A stretch of DNA of 64,000 nt. Origin: Chlorobium ferrooxidans DSM 13031. GTDB taxonomy: Bacteria; Bacteroidota; Chlorobiia; Chlorobiales; Chlorobiaceae. The DNA is taken from the NCBI RefSeq assembly GCF_000168715.1, contig NZ_AASE01000012.1, positions 1 through 64,000 of the forward strand, in the 5' to 3' direction. This document shows positions 52,667-62,827 of this stretch, piece after piece. Each line of letters begins with the position of its first letter. Positions within the stretch are counted from its first letter, which is position 1. Made by a program: the position numbers and the translations under genes. A model generated the notes under the pieces. That model saw nothing but the letters and a program-made list of their open reading frames with translations. It did not search any database and had not been told where the DNA came from.

Positions 52667-52933
52667 TGCCTGCTCACTCACATCACAGATGCTGAACGAT
52701 GCAGTACAAAAAAGCTATTAAAGAGAATACAAAACTATAACAATATCGTCAAATCCAGTGCTTCCATGCAGGACAACGCTGAATCGAGACCATTCCGGTT
52801 ATCATCCTGCACTCACCGCAGAACAGAGTTATTTCACTTACAACACAACATCCCCAAGTAGCCAAACGGTTGCTATTATTGACTTTAATAAAATTACCCA
52901 AGGAAGTTAGTTGAAGCTGTTATGAGCGTCCCG
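52667..52933. repeat. 267-bp direct repeat, copy 2
   Basis: See copy 1 at 51361-51627. It contains a translated frame of 71 codons on the plus strand that has no protein-like features. Confidence 0.9.
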
Positions 52934-52988
52934 CTATTCCCGGTTTCCAATCCGCCAAAAGTTCAACATGGCTTTTCAAGCTATCGCC

Positions 52989-53522
52989 TCACTCTGCAGC
53001 GTTTCGGTCTTTGAAAACGACACCCGGTTTCGCCTCATGCCATAACGCACTGTATCTGACTTTTTCGGCATCGGTGAAGCGGATTGAACCGCTGAGGAAC
53101 CAGGAACCCGAATGTTTATCGGGATCATCGCCTTCACGGGTGCCTGCATGCTCCAGACCCATCACCTTGCTCTCTGCATCCCGAATCACCCGCCAGCTAC
53201 CTGAGATGTAGTGTTCCGTATCGGCTGCAACAATATCGAGCACCTCTTCCACCCCCCCTTCTTCGCTGTCACCACGGATATCAAGCGAACCATATACGTA
53301 GGCTATGGCGCTGAAGTCCTCAAGCACAAAGCGCATGAACTTGTTCCGAACCATATGGTGCAGTTCCAGACCATCAAGAACGTAGATGAACTGGCGCCCG
53401 TTTTTCCCAATGCCTGAAATCGAACGAGGCAGGCTGCCGTAATCCTCTGCAAGGCTGATATACCATTCCGAATATTCCTCGAAAAGATCGAGAAGAAGCT
53501 CCCTTGATGCAGTGGTTTCCAT
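52989..53522 (-). CDS. Hypothetical protein
   Basis: 177 residues, acidic, soluble, with alternating strand-like segments (GRQFIYVLDGLELHHMVR, FSAIAYVYGSLDIRG, SGSWRVIRDAESKVMGLEH, SGSWFLSGSIRF). The repeated SGSW and a terminal FTDAEKVRYSALW helix are notable. No named family is recognised. The ATG at 53522 begins METTASRELLLDLFEEYSEWY. It stands alone between a duplicated repeat and the RAYT-like transposase gene; composition is similar to core genes, so it is probably native. Confidence 0.6.
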   Translation of the reverse strand: METTASRELLLDLFEEYSEWYISLAEDYGSLPRSISGIGKNGRQFIYVLDGLELHHMVRNKFMRFVLEDFSAIAYVYGSLDIRGDSEEGGVEEVLDIVAADTEHYISGSWRVIRDAESKVMGLEHAGTREGDDPDKHSGSWFLSGSIRFTDAEKVRYSALWHEAKPGVVFKDRNAAE

Positions 53523-53649
53523 AAATAACTCAAACAGTAAAAACGTTACATGATACTATAACCCGGCGCCGACGGCATAAACACGTCAGGTTGCATTCCA
53601 ATAGGCTGTTCTCTATACGTTGTTTAATAGCGATAAAACTCTCAATACA

Positions 53650-54615
53650 TCACCGTTTTCGAATCATATAGTTCACTGCGCTTGTCGTTACGCCTAACTG
53701 CCGGGCGGTCTCGGCGAGTGACAGTCCATACTCACTGGTAAACTTTACAGCGAGACTCTTTCTCAGCACAGGCAGTGTTCCGCTCCGGCTCCCTGATCGA
53801 AAAAATGCAACAGTAATACCAGCGTCTTCACAAACTTCAGCAATATCCTGCCGCACCTGATCCAACCGTTCACTTGCAGAAAGCTGATTATCCACAGACT
53901 CTTCGGCATCTGCAAGCAGCGAATGCACAAACTCTCCGCTCCCCAAAATCCTTTCATCACCCTGCTCTTTCAATCCCTGTTTGCGCATCGAAAGTACTTT
54001 CGACCACCCTCCATGCGAACGAACCAGACCGCCTCCCGAGAGTTCCGATTCACGATCAATACCCATCTCCTCTTCAAGAAACACAAGGTATGCTTGTCTT
54101 GCTTTCCCGTCCGTACTGCCGAAAAAGCGCAGCACATAATCCCGGTCAAACCAGTCATGATGAATCCGTTTCATCAGCACCGCATGACCGCTCCAGGGAT
54201 ATCGGGCAAGTTCCTCAAAAGACGCAACAATGCCCGCCTTCAGCGGATTGAGATGGATATAGGCAACCAGTTTGTCAAAATATGCCTCCTCTTCGCAGAT
54301 AATCGATTTGTAACGGTTCTGGAAGAGATGCCCGGCTCTTTTATGACGGCGGTTGTAGAACTGAGCATATCCTGAAAGCAGGCGGCGCATGTAGGTTGAG
54401 AGTCCGCTCTCACCGCTTTTTAGCAGGATATGCAGATGGTTCGTCATCAGAGCGTAGGCATATATTGCTGTACCGGAACCCTTCGCAAGAGTACCTACGC
54501 GACGCAAAAACTCTTTCCGGTCTTCATCATCGGTAAAAATAGCACCCTTCTCTATCCCCCGGATAATAACATGATGCAATGTTCCCGGCGCATCAAGTCT
54601 CGCTCCTCTCGGCAT
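53650..54615 (-). CDS. REP-associated tyrosine (Y1/HUH) transposase with C-terminal HTH
   Basis: A 321-residue transposase of the TnpA-REP (RAYT) type. The N-terminal Y1 domain has LHHVIIRGIEKGAIF, ALMTNHLHILLK (the HUH histidine pair), FQNRYKSIICEEEAYFDKL and the HLNPLKAGIV motif. The C-terminus carries a helix-turn-helix (SLAETARQLGVTTSAVNYM) like that of DnaA-related or Fis-type domains. RAYT enzymes cut at REP palindromes and are thought to spread them. Seven copies of a REP-like palindromic core are present in this window, supporting a link. The protein appears intact. Confidence 0.9.
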   Translation of the reverse strand: MPRGARLDAPGTLHHVIIRGIEKGAIFTDDEDRKEFLRRVGTLAKGSGTAIYAYALMTNHLHILLKSGESGLSTYMRRLLSGYAQFYNRRHKRAGHLFQNRYKSIICEEEAYFDKLVAYIHLNPLKAGIVASFEELARYPWSGHAVLMKRIHHDWFDRDYVLRFFGSTDGKARQAYLVFLEEEMGIDRESELSGGGLVRSHGGWSKVLSMRKQGLKEQGDERILGSGEFVHSLLADAEESVDNQLSASERLDQVRQDIAEVCEDAGITVAFFRSGSRSGTLPVLRKSLAVKFTSEYGLSLAETARQLGVTTSAVNYMIRKR

Positions 54616-54637
54616 TTCAGCTCCTCAGATATATTGC

Positions 54638-55057
54638 TCACTGATCCTTTGCTGTGAGCAATATAATGAATATACACGAACTTCTTCTCTTATTAAACAA
54701 CGTCCCCAAGTCCACTATTTCTCGAAGTTCCTGATCCCAGATCGTTATGTGTTCTGAGTGCAGGCCACGTTCTCTGAGAAATCCACCCAGTTGTTCATTA
54801 TCAATGCCGGCAGCTTCAAGCACCAACTGGCATTTCTCTTTCGGGGTCATGAATCGTGGACTGCTCTACTGGCTGCCATCTGGTAAGATACCCGATTCAC
54901 ACTTTTGCACCCAATTCTGGATTGCCTGATCATGAATGCCGGTTTCTCTGCTGACTTGAGGTATACTTTGCTGCTCAGGCGGCAAGACTTTTTTCAGCAC
55001 ACTTAATTTCACCGCTCGGGTATATCTCATAATTTGCCTCCTTGGTTGAGGCGACAA
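54638..55057 (-). pseudogene. IS3-type transposase OrfA with in-frame stop
   Basis: The frame reads MRYTRAVKLSVLKKVLPPEQ, VSRETGIHDQAIQNWVQKCESG, a TAG stop, then MTPKEKCQLVLEAAGI and GLHSEHITIWDQELREIV. The two parts are in the same frame, separated only by one stop codon near 54863-54866, matching an IS3-family OrfA-like helix-turn-helix protein. The rest of the element is missing: the end diverges after LREIV. So this is a decayed insertion sequence at the edge of the AT-rich island. Confidence 0.85.
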
Positions 55058-55397
55058 CTATGTTAACACTTAGGGGTGTCCGGGAAGTCGGAAGTGGCTT
55101 TCTGGTTAATTCGGAATTCAGCATCCAAAATTCAACATCTCTAAAAGTTTTGGGGAAGGGGTTTGTGTGATCTCCCCTGTTACTTGGAAGTCGGGAGATG
55201 TGAAAAGGATGCTTGACAGCCGTTCATCAACATGTCGGATACCAGATAACGATAAGGTACGAGATTCCTTGAAAATGAGCAACCCGCCTCTTTTTTTCGT
55301 GTTTTACAATGCACTCGAGGGGCTATGGTGTAAACGGTAAAACTTTGTTTTTGGTGATTTCAATATAGGATGTCCTTAAGGGCGATGCCCAATGCAC
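55058..55397. other. 340-bp gap at the island edge
   Basis: Contains a copy (inverted) of the AATTCAGCATCC-type short repeat near 55110-55140 that recurs beyond the island at 62180 and later. No gene is seen. Confidence 0.5.
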
Positions 55398-56951
55398 TCA
55401 TAGCATAATACTTTCATTAGCGAATACCATACACCTATATGCTGAAATCAAAGCAATTGCACGCTTGTTTGGCGGAATTGTCCCGACACGTGTTGATGCT
55501 TGCATAAATTCCTTCATTAAACATAACTGAAAATCAAATATGTCAAATAAATCATCATATATTTTATCAACATGATTTGTCAACCAATTTATCGCATTTA
55601 TATAATTATCATTGACTCCATCTAATTCCACATCTTTTCTTGTTATTATTAATTCAGCAATCTTAACGTTTTTTTCAATTTGTGATATGTCGTAATATTC
55701 TTTTTTATCGTTATCTATGCCCTTTAAAAACAAATCCACAATTAATCTACATAAATCCGAACACCAATAATCATATGATATTCCGCCTGTATCTATTAAA
55801 AATGGATTCAAACCCTGTATAAGAATATTTCTCGAATGCAAATCTCCATGACATAAGACTAAGGGCTTGTCGATATTTTTATTATTTTTATCAAGTCTCT
55901 CATATGATTGATTAATTGATAAATTTTTCATATTTGAATAGTTTACGCCAAAATCGTTAATCAATAGCCTTATCTCATTAATCACACTTTCAATAATCGA
56001 ATATTTTGTTCCTTTATATTTCCTAAATATGTGCGTCCAATTTTCTGATCCATATCGCTGCTCCTTGTAATGTCTTTTTAAACTATAGTCATCCATAAAT
56101 ATTCTATTTAGGATGCGATAGATATCTTCAAATGTATTTGATTCTTTTTTTATATAATCAAAAATCGTCTCACCATCCTCAACCAATTTTATCAATATCC
56201 CTAATGCATTATAATTATTGGTATAATATTCTTTTGAATGAATATAATTAAAAAATATTGAGGGGAATTTCGGGTAATATTTTAGGGAGTCTTCATATTC
56301 CTTTTTGAGACTTTCAGTATCTTTGGAAATTTTTAGAATATAAGCAGTATTGTCAATATAAAATCTTATTAGTATAGCGCCGCTATACCCTGACACCATT
56401 CTTTCTAACAAAACCTCATCAGCAATACCGTACTCTTCTTTTATTTGTCGTAATATTTGATTTAAATTACTTTCACCAATTGTCGATATCTGCAATTGCA
56501 ATATTAAATCATTTTCGTTTTTTAATTTATATTGAATTGGCAATTTATTAATTAACTCAACTTCAATCATTTCCGATAGGCCAGATATTTTCTCTTTATA
56601 CTTATCAATATCATCAAGAACGAATGGATAATCTTTTTTGAAATTACGTTTTCTCATATCGCCTTGCTTATCACCAGCAAATATAATTGTCTTTGTATTA
56701 ATACCTGATGTTTTTATTATCTCTAAACAATCAATACCATACCACTTATCATCAACATTATCGTACAAATCCAATATTAATAAATCAGGCTTATCATGTA
56801 CTAAGCAATTATTTAATATATCTTTAAAGGCTACTTGTTTTGGATCTGCAAGATATGGATATTTATTTTTTAATGACTTTATCATTGCCTCTATCATTGC
56901 TCTTCGCGCATGTTCATCCTCACATATTATTATCTTAAAATTCTTATTCAT
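55398..56951 (-). CDS. Response-regulator receiver domain fused to an APH-like kinase
   Basis: About 517 residues, AT-rich. Residues 1-~110 are a receiver domain: KIIICEDEHARR (acidic pair) and DLLILDLYDN (phospho-acceptor Asp). From about 175 onward the protein is kinase-like of the aminoglycoside-phosphotransferase/choline kinase type: catalytic LCHGDLHSRNILI (HGD...N) and a metal-site strand FLIDTGGISYDYW in which the usual D-[FW] is DTG. I know no described family with a receiver plus APH fusion. The ATG at 56951 overlaps the stop of the giant GHKL gene by 8 bp; upstream starts (57008) exist. It may phosphorylate a small molecule when triggered by the GHKL partner. Confidence 0.75.
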   Translation of the reverse strand: MNKNFKIIICEDEHARRAMIEAMIKSLKNKYPYLADPKQVAFKDILNNCLVHDKPDLLILDLYDNVDDKWYGIDCLEIIKTSGINTKTIIFAGDKQGDMRKRNFKKDYPFVLDDIDKYKEKISGLSEMIEVELINKLPIQYKLKNENDLILQLQISTIGESNLNQILRQIKEEYGIADEVLLERMVSGYSGAILIRFYIDNTAYILKISKDTESLKKEYEDSLKYYPKFPSIFFNYIHSKEYYTNNYNALGILIKLVEDGETIFDYIKKESNTFEDIYRILNRIFMDDYSLKRHYKEQRYGSENWTHIFRKYKGTKYSIIESVINEIRLLINDFGVNYSNMKNLSINQSYERLDKNNKNIDKPLVLCHGDLHSRNILIQGLNPFLIDTGGISYDYWCSDLCRLIVDLFLKGIDNDKKEYYDISQIEKNVKIAELIITRKDVELDGVNDNYINAINWLTNHVDKIYDDLFDIFDFQLCLMKEFMQASTRVGTIPPNKRAIALISAYRCMVFANESIML

Positions 56952-59900
56952 AATATTTAAATTTGAATTGTAATTTAAATAGCCCATTTCTATCGGTATG
57001 GTGTTCAAATTCTAAAGAGCCTCCAAATAGCTCAATCTCTTTTTTAATGTCTGTTAATGCACCCGTTCTTGAATTATGATTATTTTTATCAGTTAAGTTA
57101 TATTCTATCAATAAGGACACATATTTATTTTTATCAATTAAATCTATATATGCATTTATCAATACCTCCTTAATAGATCGACCATCATTTAAACGACCCT
57201 TAATATTTTGTATTATATTATCGAAATCTTCATATATTTTCGCCCTTGGGTAAAAGACCCTTAATTCACGCTCCCCGGTATTATTTATTTTTGTTAATGG
57301 GAATACAGATTTAAATTTTTCTTCAATTACTTCTTTTAAATTAACAGGAAACTGATCTATAAATTCAAATAACCTTGAATTTCTTGATATAATATTTTTT
57401 GTCAGTACGTTATGATAGTAGTCATATTTTTTTTTAACTCTCAAATAATATAATGGGTTTTCATGAATTTGGTGAACCAAGACTGAAAACTCATCAGTAA
57501 CACCAAGTTGATTATCCCCATCAAATATTCTCGCAGCAAGATCATGAAAGAACATATGTTGATATGAACTTGATTTTTTTATTTTTTCTGATAATTTTAT
57601 TGTATATGATTGAATTGTTGCCTCAATAAAATATGACACTTGTCTCCAATAATCAAGTAGCTTATTGGTAACAATCAAGAATAGAGGATAATACTCAGAG
57701 TTTTCTTTATATAACTCAAGATCATATAAACAATCCTGAGTAAATTCGCTTAAATTCATATTTGACAGGCAATTATCAGGGAACGGGTGTCTTGTTCCTT
57801 CGTAATATTTGTTTTTCTCATTTTTTAGTGATTTTATAAGTTCAATATCTGTCTTAATAGACTTTATCTCAATATTTTTTATTGTCTGATCATTTAAATT
57901 ATTTATCTTTCCCAGAGTAACTTTTTGTTCAATTGATATATTTTCGGATTTTTCTACGAAATATTTTAATTGATCAGAAATTGAACTAAAATACTTAATA
58001 CTTTGGTTATATTTATTCTGAAATAAGGAGGTCATATGATAAATTGTATTTTGCATTAAATTATCACTTAATACCTGCCCATTGTAAGATGCCATTAAAA
58101 TATCTGAAATAGATTCGCAAAACAATAATTTATTCGATGATCTTAACAATGAAATAGCCGAGTATTTATATCTAACGGATATCTTTTCTGGCGTTGTAAT
58201 AGAATTATTTGTTTTTATTAGTTTCTCACTAAGATCTCCTAACTTTATTGTTGCTATTTTAAGAGCTATCTTAGAAATCATTACTCTAAAGTCTCTAAAG
58301 ACTAACGGCTCTTTTTGTAACCAATTTACTTCATATGATAAATAATAAATCATCGCGTAAAGATTAGAATAGCAAATACTAATGTAACCATCAATATTAC
58401 TATATATCGAGTAAACATATTTATAGACTTCTATCCTGAACTGTGTGTTTTTTTCCGCCTTTTCTAATAGTGTTTTAAATTCGAACATTCTCATTATTAG
58501 CTCAGAAGAAAGCTCATGATCAGGTTTTTCTGCGGTGTAGTAGTAATCGTAAGGGTATTCGGTTTTGTTTATTTCATCAGGATCTATTATTTTTAATCGC
58601 GCTTGCCTATCATCGGAAAATTTATTCATATATTGTTGAGCCAATTTATATTTTTCTAATGAATTGCAATGTTCACAAACAGGACAACTTTCAGAATTAA
58701 AATATCCTAAATGTAATTTATACAAACAATCTATTGTGAATTTTGTTGGTTGTGAATATGCTGTTATCTCTTCATTGCTCAAAGTTTCAATTCTTTTATA
58801 AAGCTCTAATTCACCATCCTTTGTCTGATCGAACAATACACATATCAATAAGTTACTAACTTGTTGGCACTTTGTTATTAATGTATTAATTGTTTTAAAA
58901 GATATAACACCGAAATCAAAATAAACAACATTTGAATGGTTGATTAATTTAGGAATTTCATCGAAAACGACAACATTCCCTGACAGTTCTTTAAGATATT
59001 TATAAAATCTATCATTTTCTTTAACACCATCTATCAGGTTTTTTGGAATGTAAATAACATAATCTACAACATTACCATTTTGCCATTTGGCAATAGATTC
59101 TGATATTTTTTTCCATATCACACTTACCGTATTAAGCAATTTCTGTTTATTTATATAAAAAGTAAAATGCCTATCGCTATATTTACCTATATGATTATAA
59201 TGGAAAGCTTTCTTTAAAATAATGTGCTTGCGTAAATTTAATTCAACTTCATATTTTTTACTTTCTAATCTTATTTTTTCCTCAGTTTCATAATTTGGCC
59301 CTTTAAATTCTAAATCTTCATTAAAAGAATTGTATTTATTTTTGAAGTATTCAGCATCAGTCTCATTCTTATCTAATTCAACTTTATTTTTTCTATACAC
59401 ACTTATTATTTCAGTATTATCACCCCATGTTTTAAGCTCAGATATATTATATTTCCTATTGTTGCATAAACACAAAACACATAGAGGTATTGCTGAGTCT
59501 CTTTTAATATATTTAACTGATCTCCGTACTGTTTCAGAACTAGATATAACAGTAGTTAAAACAATTACTTTAGCATTATGTTTAAATAATTTAGTACGTC
59601 TTGGTATGTTTTGATTTATATCCTCAGATAAACATATTATATTTTTATATGCAACTCCACATAATACCGCGAATGCTTTTGCTAATCCTTTTTGTAGGTT
59701 ATGATCAATTAATATAAAATAATTACTTTTTGATTCCTTATTTAATTTACGACTAATACCCGAACTTGTCAAATAATCACTTTGATTTATAATTTCTTTT
59801 TCAATATTATTTTTGTACTTTAGATATAATGTTAATGCATACCCGTATTCGTTATACTCCAACAGTTTTTTTACATCTAACCACTTCTCAACAGTTTCTA

Positions 59901-61734
59901 ATTTTGGAGAACAATATTTTTTTTTGTTTTTTTCAGTTTTATCTATCATTTTTATTATTTCATTCTCAAAAAACGAGTCGATATTAGTGAAATTAAAAGT
60001 CAATCTTTCTAGTCTATCAACATTTACAAGCTTATTATCATTTTCTAAATGCAATCTAATCCTATTCTTACTTTCGTCATTTAAAGTCTTATAAGATTTG
60101 AGCTCGCTAATTTTTATTTCATCATCATATATTTGGTATGATTCATTAAGCAGATTTATAAGATTTTGATTACCTCCATACCAGAAAGCTTTATTGTCAT
60201 TCCCTATAATTAAAACAGGATCATATACTTCTTCAGTATCTCTATGTACTATTTCCTGAAAAATATTATCGTCCGTCTTTCTTTTTATATATTCATTTGA
60301 AGAATCAACAATAATCTGGATCGTATCATTACTTAAAGGGCTAAGCAAATATATAACTACAGCGCGGGGATGAGCATTAAAACTAAATCCCGGCAAGGTT
60401 TCCTCTAACAATGTCTGAGATGTAGACTCATCAAGATCAGTTAAATTTAATATCACTAGTAAATCTTTATTCTTTTTTACTTCTTTTTCGAATAATTCTA
60501 TAAAATCTCTATTTATACCAGGATTATACTGAACTGTTTTCCATTGTTTGTTTTCAGTATTATCCGTTAATGTAAATCTAAACTCTTTAGCTTCTGAAAA
60601 AGGGCACATTTTAATTTGAATAAAAGTTCCTTCATAATTATATTTACATTTTCTTGATATCCATTCCTCCTCAATCAACCCTCCCTTACGAAACCCCCCA
60701 TTTACAACACCAGTCCTTATATGAAATATACCATTATACTTATTTACTATCCTTTGAATCCTGTAAAGGCCTTTCGTCCCGCGTCTAAGTTCTTTATTTT
60801 TTGTCGTTGACCACTTTTGAAAAGCCCACTCCAATTGTGACTCTTTTTCGGTTTTTATATTTTCTTTAAAATATTCAAATTCATAATCATTTGTTAGTAT
60901 TCCATTGCCAGAATCACCAAAATATATTTCAACCTGAGTTTTAACACCATCGTTACGTATCCAGTTAATATATTCGTTTTCTATTGGGTTAATTTTTTTA
61001 TACCTATACTCACTAAATAATATCTTTGATTCAATTAATCCGATTGCAAGCAATGCGAAATGCACCTGTGAATGTTCATTAACATTTTTAATTAACTCGG
61101 AAATAATCACATTCTTAATACCTTGAACATCAATACTCTCTAGACCTCTTTCAGAATTCCCAAGTACTTTGTCTATTTTATTTTCTATACCAGAAAACCC
61201 TTCAACGCCTTTTTTACAATCAATCCATTCGAGTGGAAAAATGAACCTATAATTATTAAATTCAATATTTTTCGTTTCGAAAATAGTAGAAAATGCATTT
61301 ATAAATGACTCCACATTAAATTTCGCTTCGAATTGATATTCTTCTGTCAAATATACTTGATTTATACTTCTTTCGGACAATTGTTTTAATGCATTTACAA
61401 AACCGACTGTTTTGATGAAGTTATTTACTCTTTTTCTTTGATTTAAATATTTAATTTTATTTTCCTCACTATATTTCTCTTCATGTTTTTTTTCTTCCTT
61501 TTCCGTAAGCATTATTGTAGGTAACGCGATGTATATATTGCTTTTTTGTATCAATTTCTCTACAATTAATATAAGTTCGACTATTGCATTTAACTCTGCA
61601 AATCTTACTTGAGATAAATCGATAAAATAATCTTTTCCAAAAAGGGAATTATTATCATCAAACTTATCTTCTAAATTCATAACATCTAGATAGACTATCC
61701 CTTTTAGTAAATGTAACGGATTAATATTTTGCAT
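56944..61734 (-). CDS. Giant GHKL ATPase / PRTase-like signalling protein
   Basis: 1596 residues, AT-rich and Lys/Asn/Ile-rich unlike the rest of the window. Residues ~35-60 resemble a STAS strand-helix (YFIDLSQVRFAELNAIVELI). A GHKL (histidine-kinase-type) ATPase follows: N box ISELIKNVNEHSQ (211-223), G1 GDSGNG (273-278), and G2 GTKGLYRIQRIV (319-330). Residues ~655-760 look like an orotate phosphoribosyltransferase fold: SDYLTSSGISRK and IVLTTVISSSETVRRSV. A Cys cluster CPVCEHC occurs near 1020. The end (GALTDIKKEIELFGGSLEFE) looks like the G2 part of a second GHKL. No membrane helix is obvious. A conflict or stress sensor relaying to the receiver-kinase partner is proposed. Confidence 0.75.
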   Translation of the reverse strand: MQNINPLHLLKGIVYLDVMNLEDKFDDNNSLFGKDYFIDLSQVRFAELNAIVELILIVEKLIQKSNIYIALPTIMLTEKEEKKHEEKYSEENKIKYLNQRKRVNNFIKTVGFVNALKQLSERSINQVYLTEEYQFEAKFNVESFINAFSTIFETKNIEFNNYRFIFPLEWIDCKKGVEGFSGIENKIDKVLGNSERGLESIDVQGIKNVIISELIKNVNEHSQVHFALLAIGLIESKILFSEYRYKKINPIENEYINWIRNDGVKTQVEIYFGDSGNGILTNDYEFEYFKENIKTEKESQLEWAFQKWSTTKNKELRRGTKGLYRIQRIVNKYNGIFHIRTGVVNGGFRKGGLIEEEWISRKCKYNYEGTFIQIKMCPFSEAKEFRFTLTDNTENKQWKTVQYNPGINRDFIELFEKEVKKNKDLLVILNLTDLDESTSQTLLEETLPGFSFNAHPRAVVIYLLSPLSNDTIQIIVDSSNEYIKRKTDDNIFQEIVHRDTEEVYDPVLIIGNDNKAFWYGGNQNLINLLNESYQIYDDEIKISELKSYKTLNDESKNRIRLHLENDNKLVNVDRLERLTFNFTNIDSFFENEIIKMIDKTEKNKKKYCSPKLETVEKWLDVKKLLEYNEYGYALTLYLKYKNNIEKEIINQSDYLTSSGISRKLNKESKSNYFILIDHNLQKGLAKAFAVLCGVAYKNIICLSEDINQNIPRRTKLFKHNAKVIVLTTVISSSETVRRSVKYIKRDSAIPLCVLCLCNNRKYNISELKTWGDNTEIISVYRKNKVELDKNETDAEYFKNKYNSFNEDLEFKGPNYETEEKIRLESKKYEVELNLRKHIILKKAFHYNHIGKYSDRHFTFYINKQKLLNTVSVIWKKISESIAKWQNGNVVDYVIYIPKNLIDGVKENDRFYKYLKELSGNVVVFDEIPKLINHSNVVYFDFGVISFKTINTLITKCQQVSNLLICVLFDQTKDGELELYKRIETLSNEEITAYSQPTKFTIDCLYKLHLGYFNSESCPVCEHCNSLEKYKLAQQYMNKFSDDRQARLKIIDPDEINKTEYPYDYYYTAEKPDHELSSELIMRMFEFKTLLEKAEKNTQFRIEVYKYVYSIYSNIDGYISICYSNLYAMIYYLSYEVNWLQKEPLVFRDFRVMISKIALKIATIKLGDLSEKLIKTNNSITTPEKISVRYKYSAISLLRSSNKLLFCESISDILMASYNGQVLSDNLMQNTIYHMTSLFQNKYNQSIKYFSSISDQLKYFVEKSENISIEQKVTLGKINNLNDQTIKNIEIKSIKTDIELIKSLKNEKNKYYEGTRHPFPDNCLSNMNLSEFTQDCLYDLELYKENSEYYPLFLIVTNKLLDYWRQVSYFIEATIQSYTIKLSEKIKKSSSYQHMFFHDLAARIFDGDNQLGVTDEFSVLVHQIHENPLYYLRVKKKYDYYHNVLTKNIISRNSRLFEFIDQFPVNLKEVIEEKFKSVFPLTKINNTGERELRVFYPRAKIYEDFDNIIQNIKGRLNDGRSIKEVLINAYIDLIDKNKYVSLLIEYNLTDKNNHNSRTGALTDIKKEIELFGGSLEFEHHTDRNGLFKLQFKFKYYE

Positions 61735-62323
61735 AAGAAATCATAATTTGAAAATTAAAACCTATTCTATTCTTCACTAAAATCAGTCTATTAGTATCAC
61801 ATCAAATTATCTGCCCATATATATTCTTTTTAGATGTGCATATGATGTACTTATTTTTATATTAATTCATTTCTAAACACTTGTTGCATGCACACAACTC
61901 AATGCTATCGTTAGCATTTAAACCACCTCAGAACTATAGGTTAGTATGCTTCGTATTCTTTAAGTCTCGAGACATCTTTGTTTAACACCGATGGAATATG
62001 CGACTGACGCTCCATCTGTCGGCAGATATACTCTATGAGCACTACGAATGAAATATGATAATCTAAGCAGAACTAAGTAATTATCCTTGTTGTGATGTAA
62101 AATAAAAGTCGGATAATCAGGGGTTTTTTGCGATTATGCGTTGATTTTAAAATAAAATGGGCTCTGTTGCGATTGGAAGTGTTGGATTCTGGATGCTGGA
62201 TTCGCGATTTAACAAGATTATTAACCACGAAATGCCCAAAAAGACACGAAAGAATTAGATTTTGAGTGCTGGATTTTATTTTTTTGATTAAAGGCAGGAG
62301 AAAGAAGGGTGGATGATCTTGGC
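61735..62323. other. 589-bp gap upstream of the AT-rich gene pair
   Basis: AT-rich near 61735-61930, so the likely promoter region. From about 62180 on it contains short repeats of the TTGGATTCTGGATGCTGGATT type and TTAACCACGAA. No gene is seen. Confidence 0.5.
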
Positions 62324-62617
62324 TCAGTGCAATGGGGAGGGGGAGCGTTTTGAACGGGTTTTTTTGGTGCTTTCGAGCTTTGCTTTTTTTTCGAGTATCT
62401 GTTTCAGCGCCTCTGCTGCTGGTTCATCGTTTTGGTCGGAGTCAGCGAGTTCGCCTTTGAATGCTTTGGCGAGGACGGATTGCTCGATTTTTTCAACCCG
62501 TTGAATAGCTTTTTTGTATTTGGCTTCGAGGGAGTCGGCAAGGGCGAAGAGTTTTTCAACTCGTCGGACGATCTCTTGCTGCTCTTCGAGTGTGGAGGGG
62601 GGCTGAAAGCGGGACGT
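62324..62617 (-). pseudogene. C-terminal fragment of a type I restriction specificity subunit (HsdS)
   Basis: Without a start codon, the frame reads [39 protein letters not shown] and [20 protein letters not shown] before a stop at 62324. This is the conserved helical spacer and C-terminus of HsdS, which follows the second DNA-recognition domain. An in-frame stop lies just upstream (62618-62620) and no HsdS N-terminal part, HsdR or HsdM is visible. So a type I R-M locus was lost or recombined here, beside the AT-rich island. Confidence 0.85.
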
Positions 62618-62692
62618 TCACAACTGCGTAAACAAAAGGGGTTCAAACGCAAACAGGGGGTAAGAGGGAGACCTCGGAGACCTTGTATTTTG

Positions 62693-62724
62693 CTACCAAT
62701 ATTTCGCCCCCAGGGGGGCTTGAA
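62693..62724 (-). repeat. REP-like core, reverse copy
   Basis: Minus-strand TTCAAGCCCC and GGGGCGAAATATTGGTAG match the family, with a slightly longer G/C stem (CCCCCAGGGGGG). It sits between the hsdS and HTH pseudogenes. Confidence 0.8.
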
Positions 62725-62827
62725 TATGGAGATTTTGAATGTTGAATGCTGGATTCCGGATTGAAGAGAAAAGGAAGATTTTTAACCACGAATCACGCAA
62801 AATGACTCGAAAAAGAGGTTGAAGAGA

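Noticed and set aside
52646..52861. 71-codon frame inside the 267-bp repeat
   Set aside because: The same sequence in the first copy lacks a matching full frame and has no protein-like composition.
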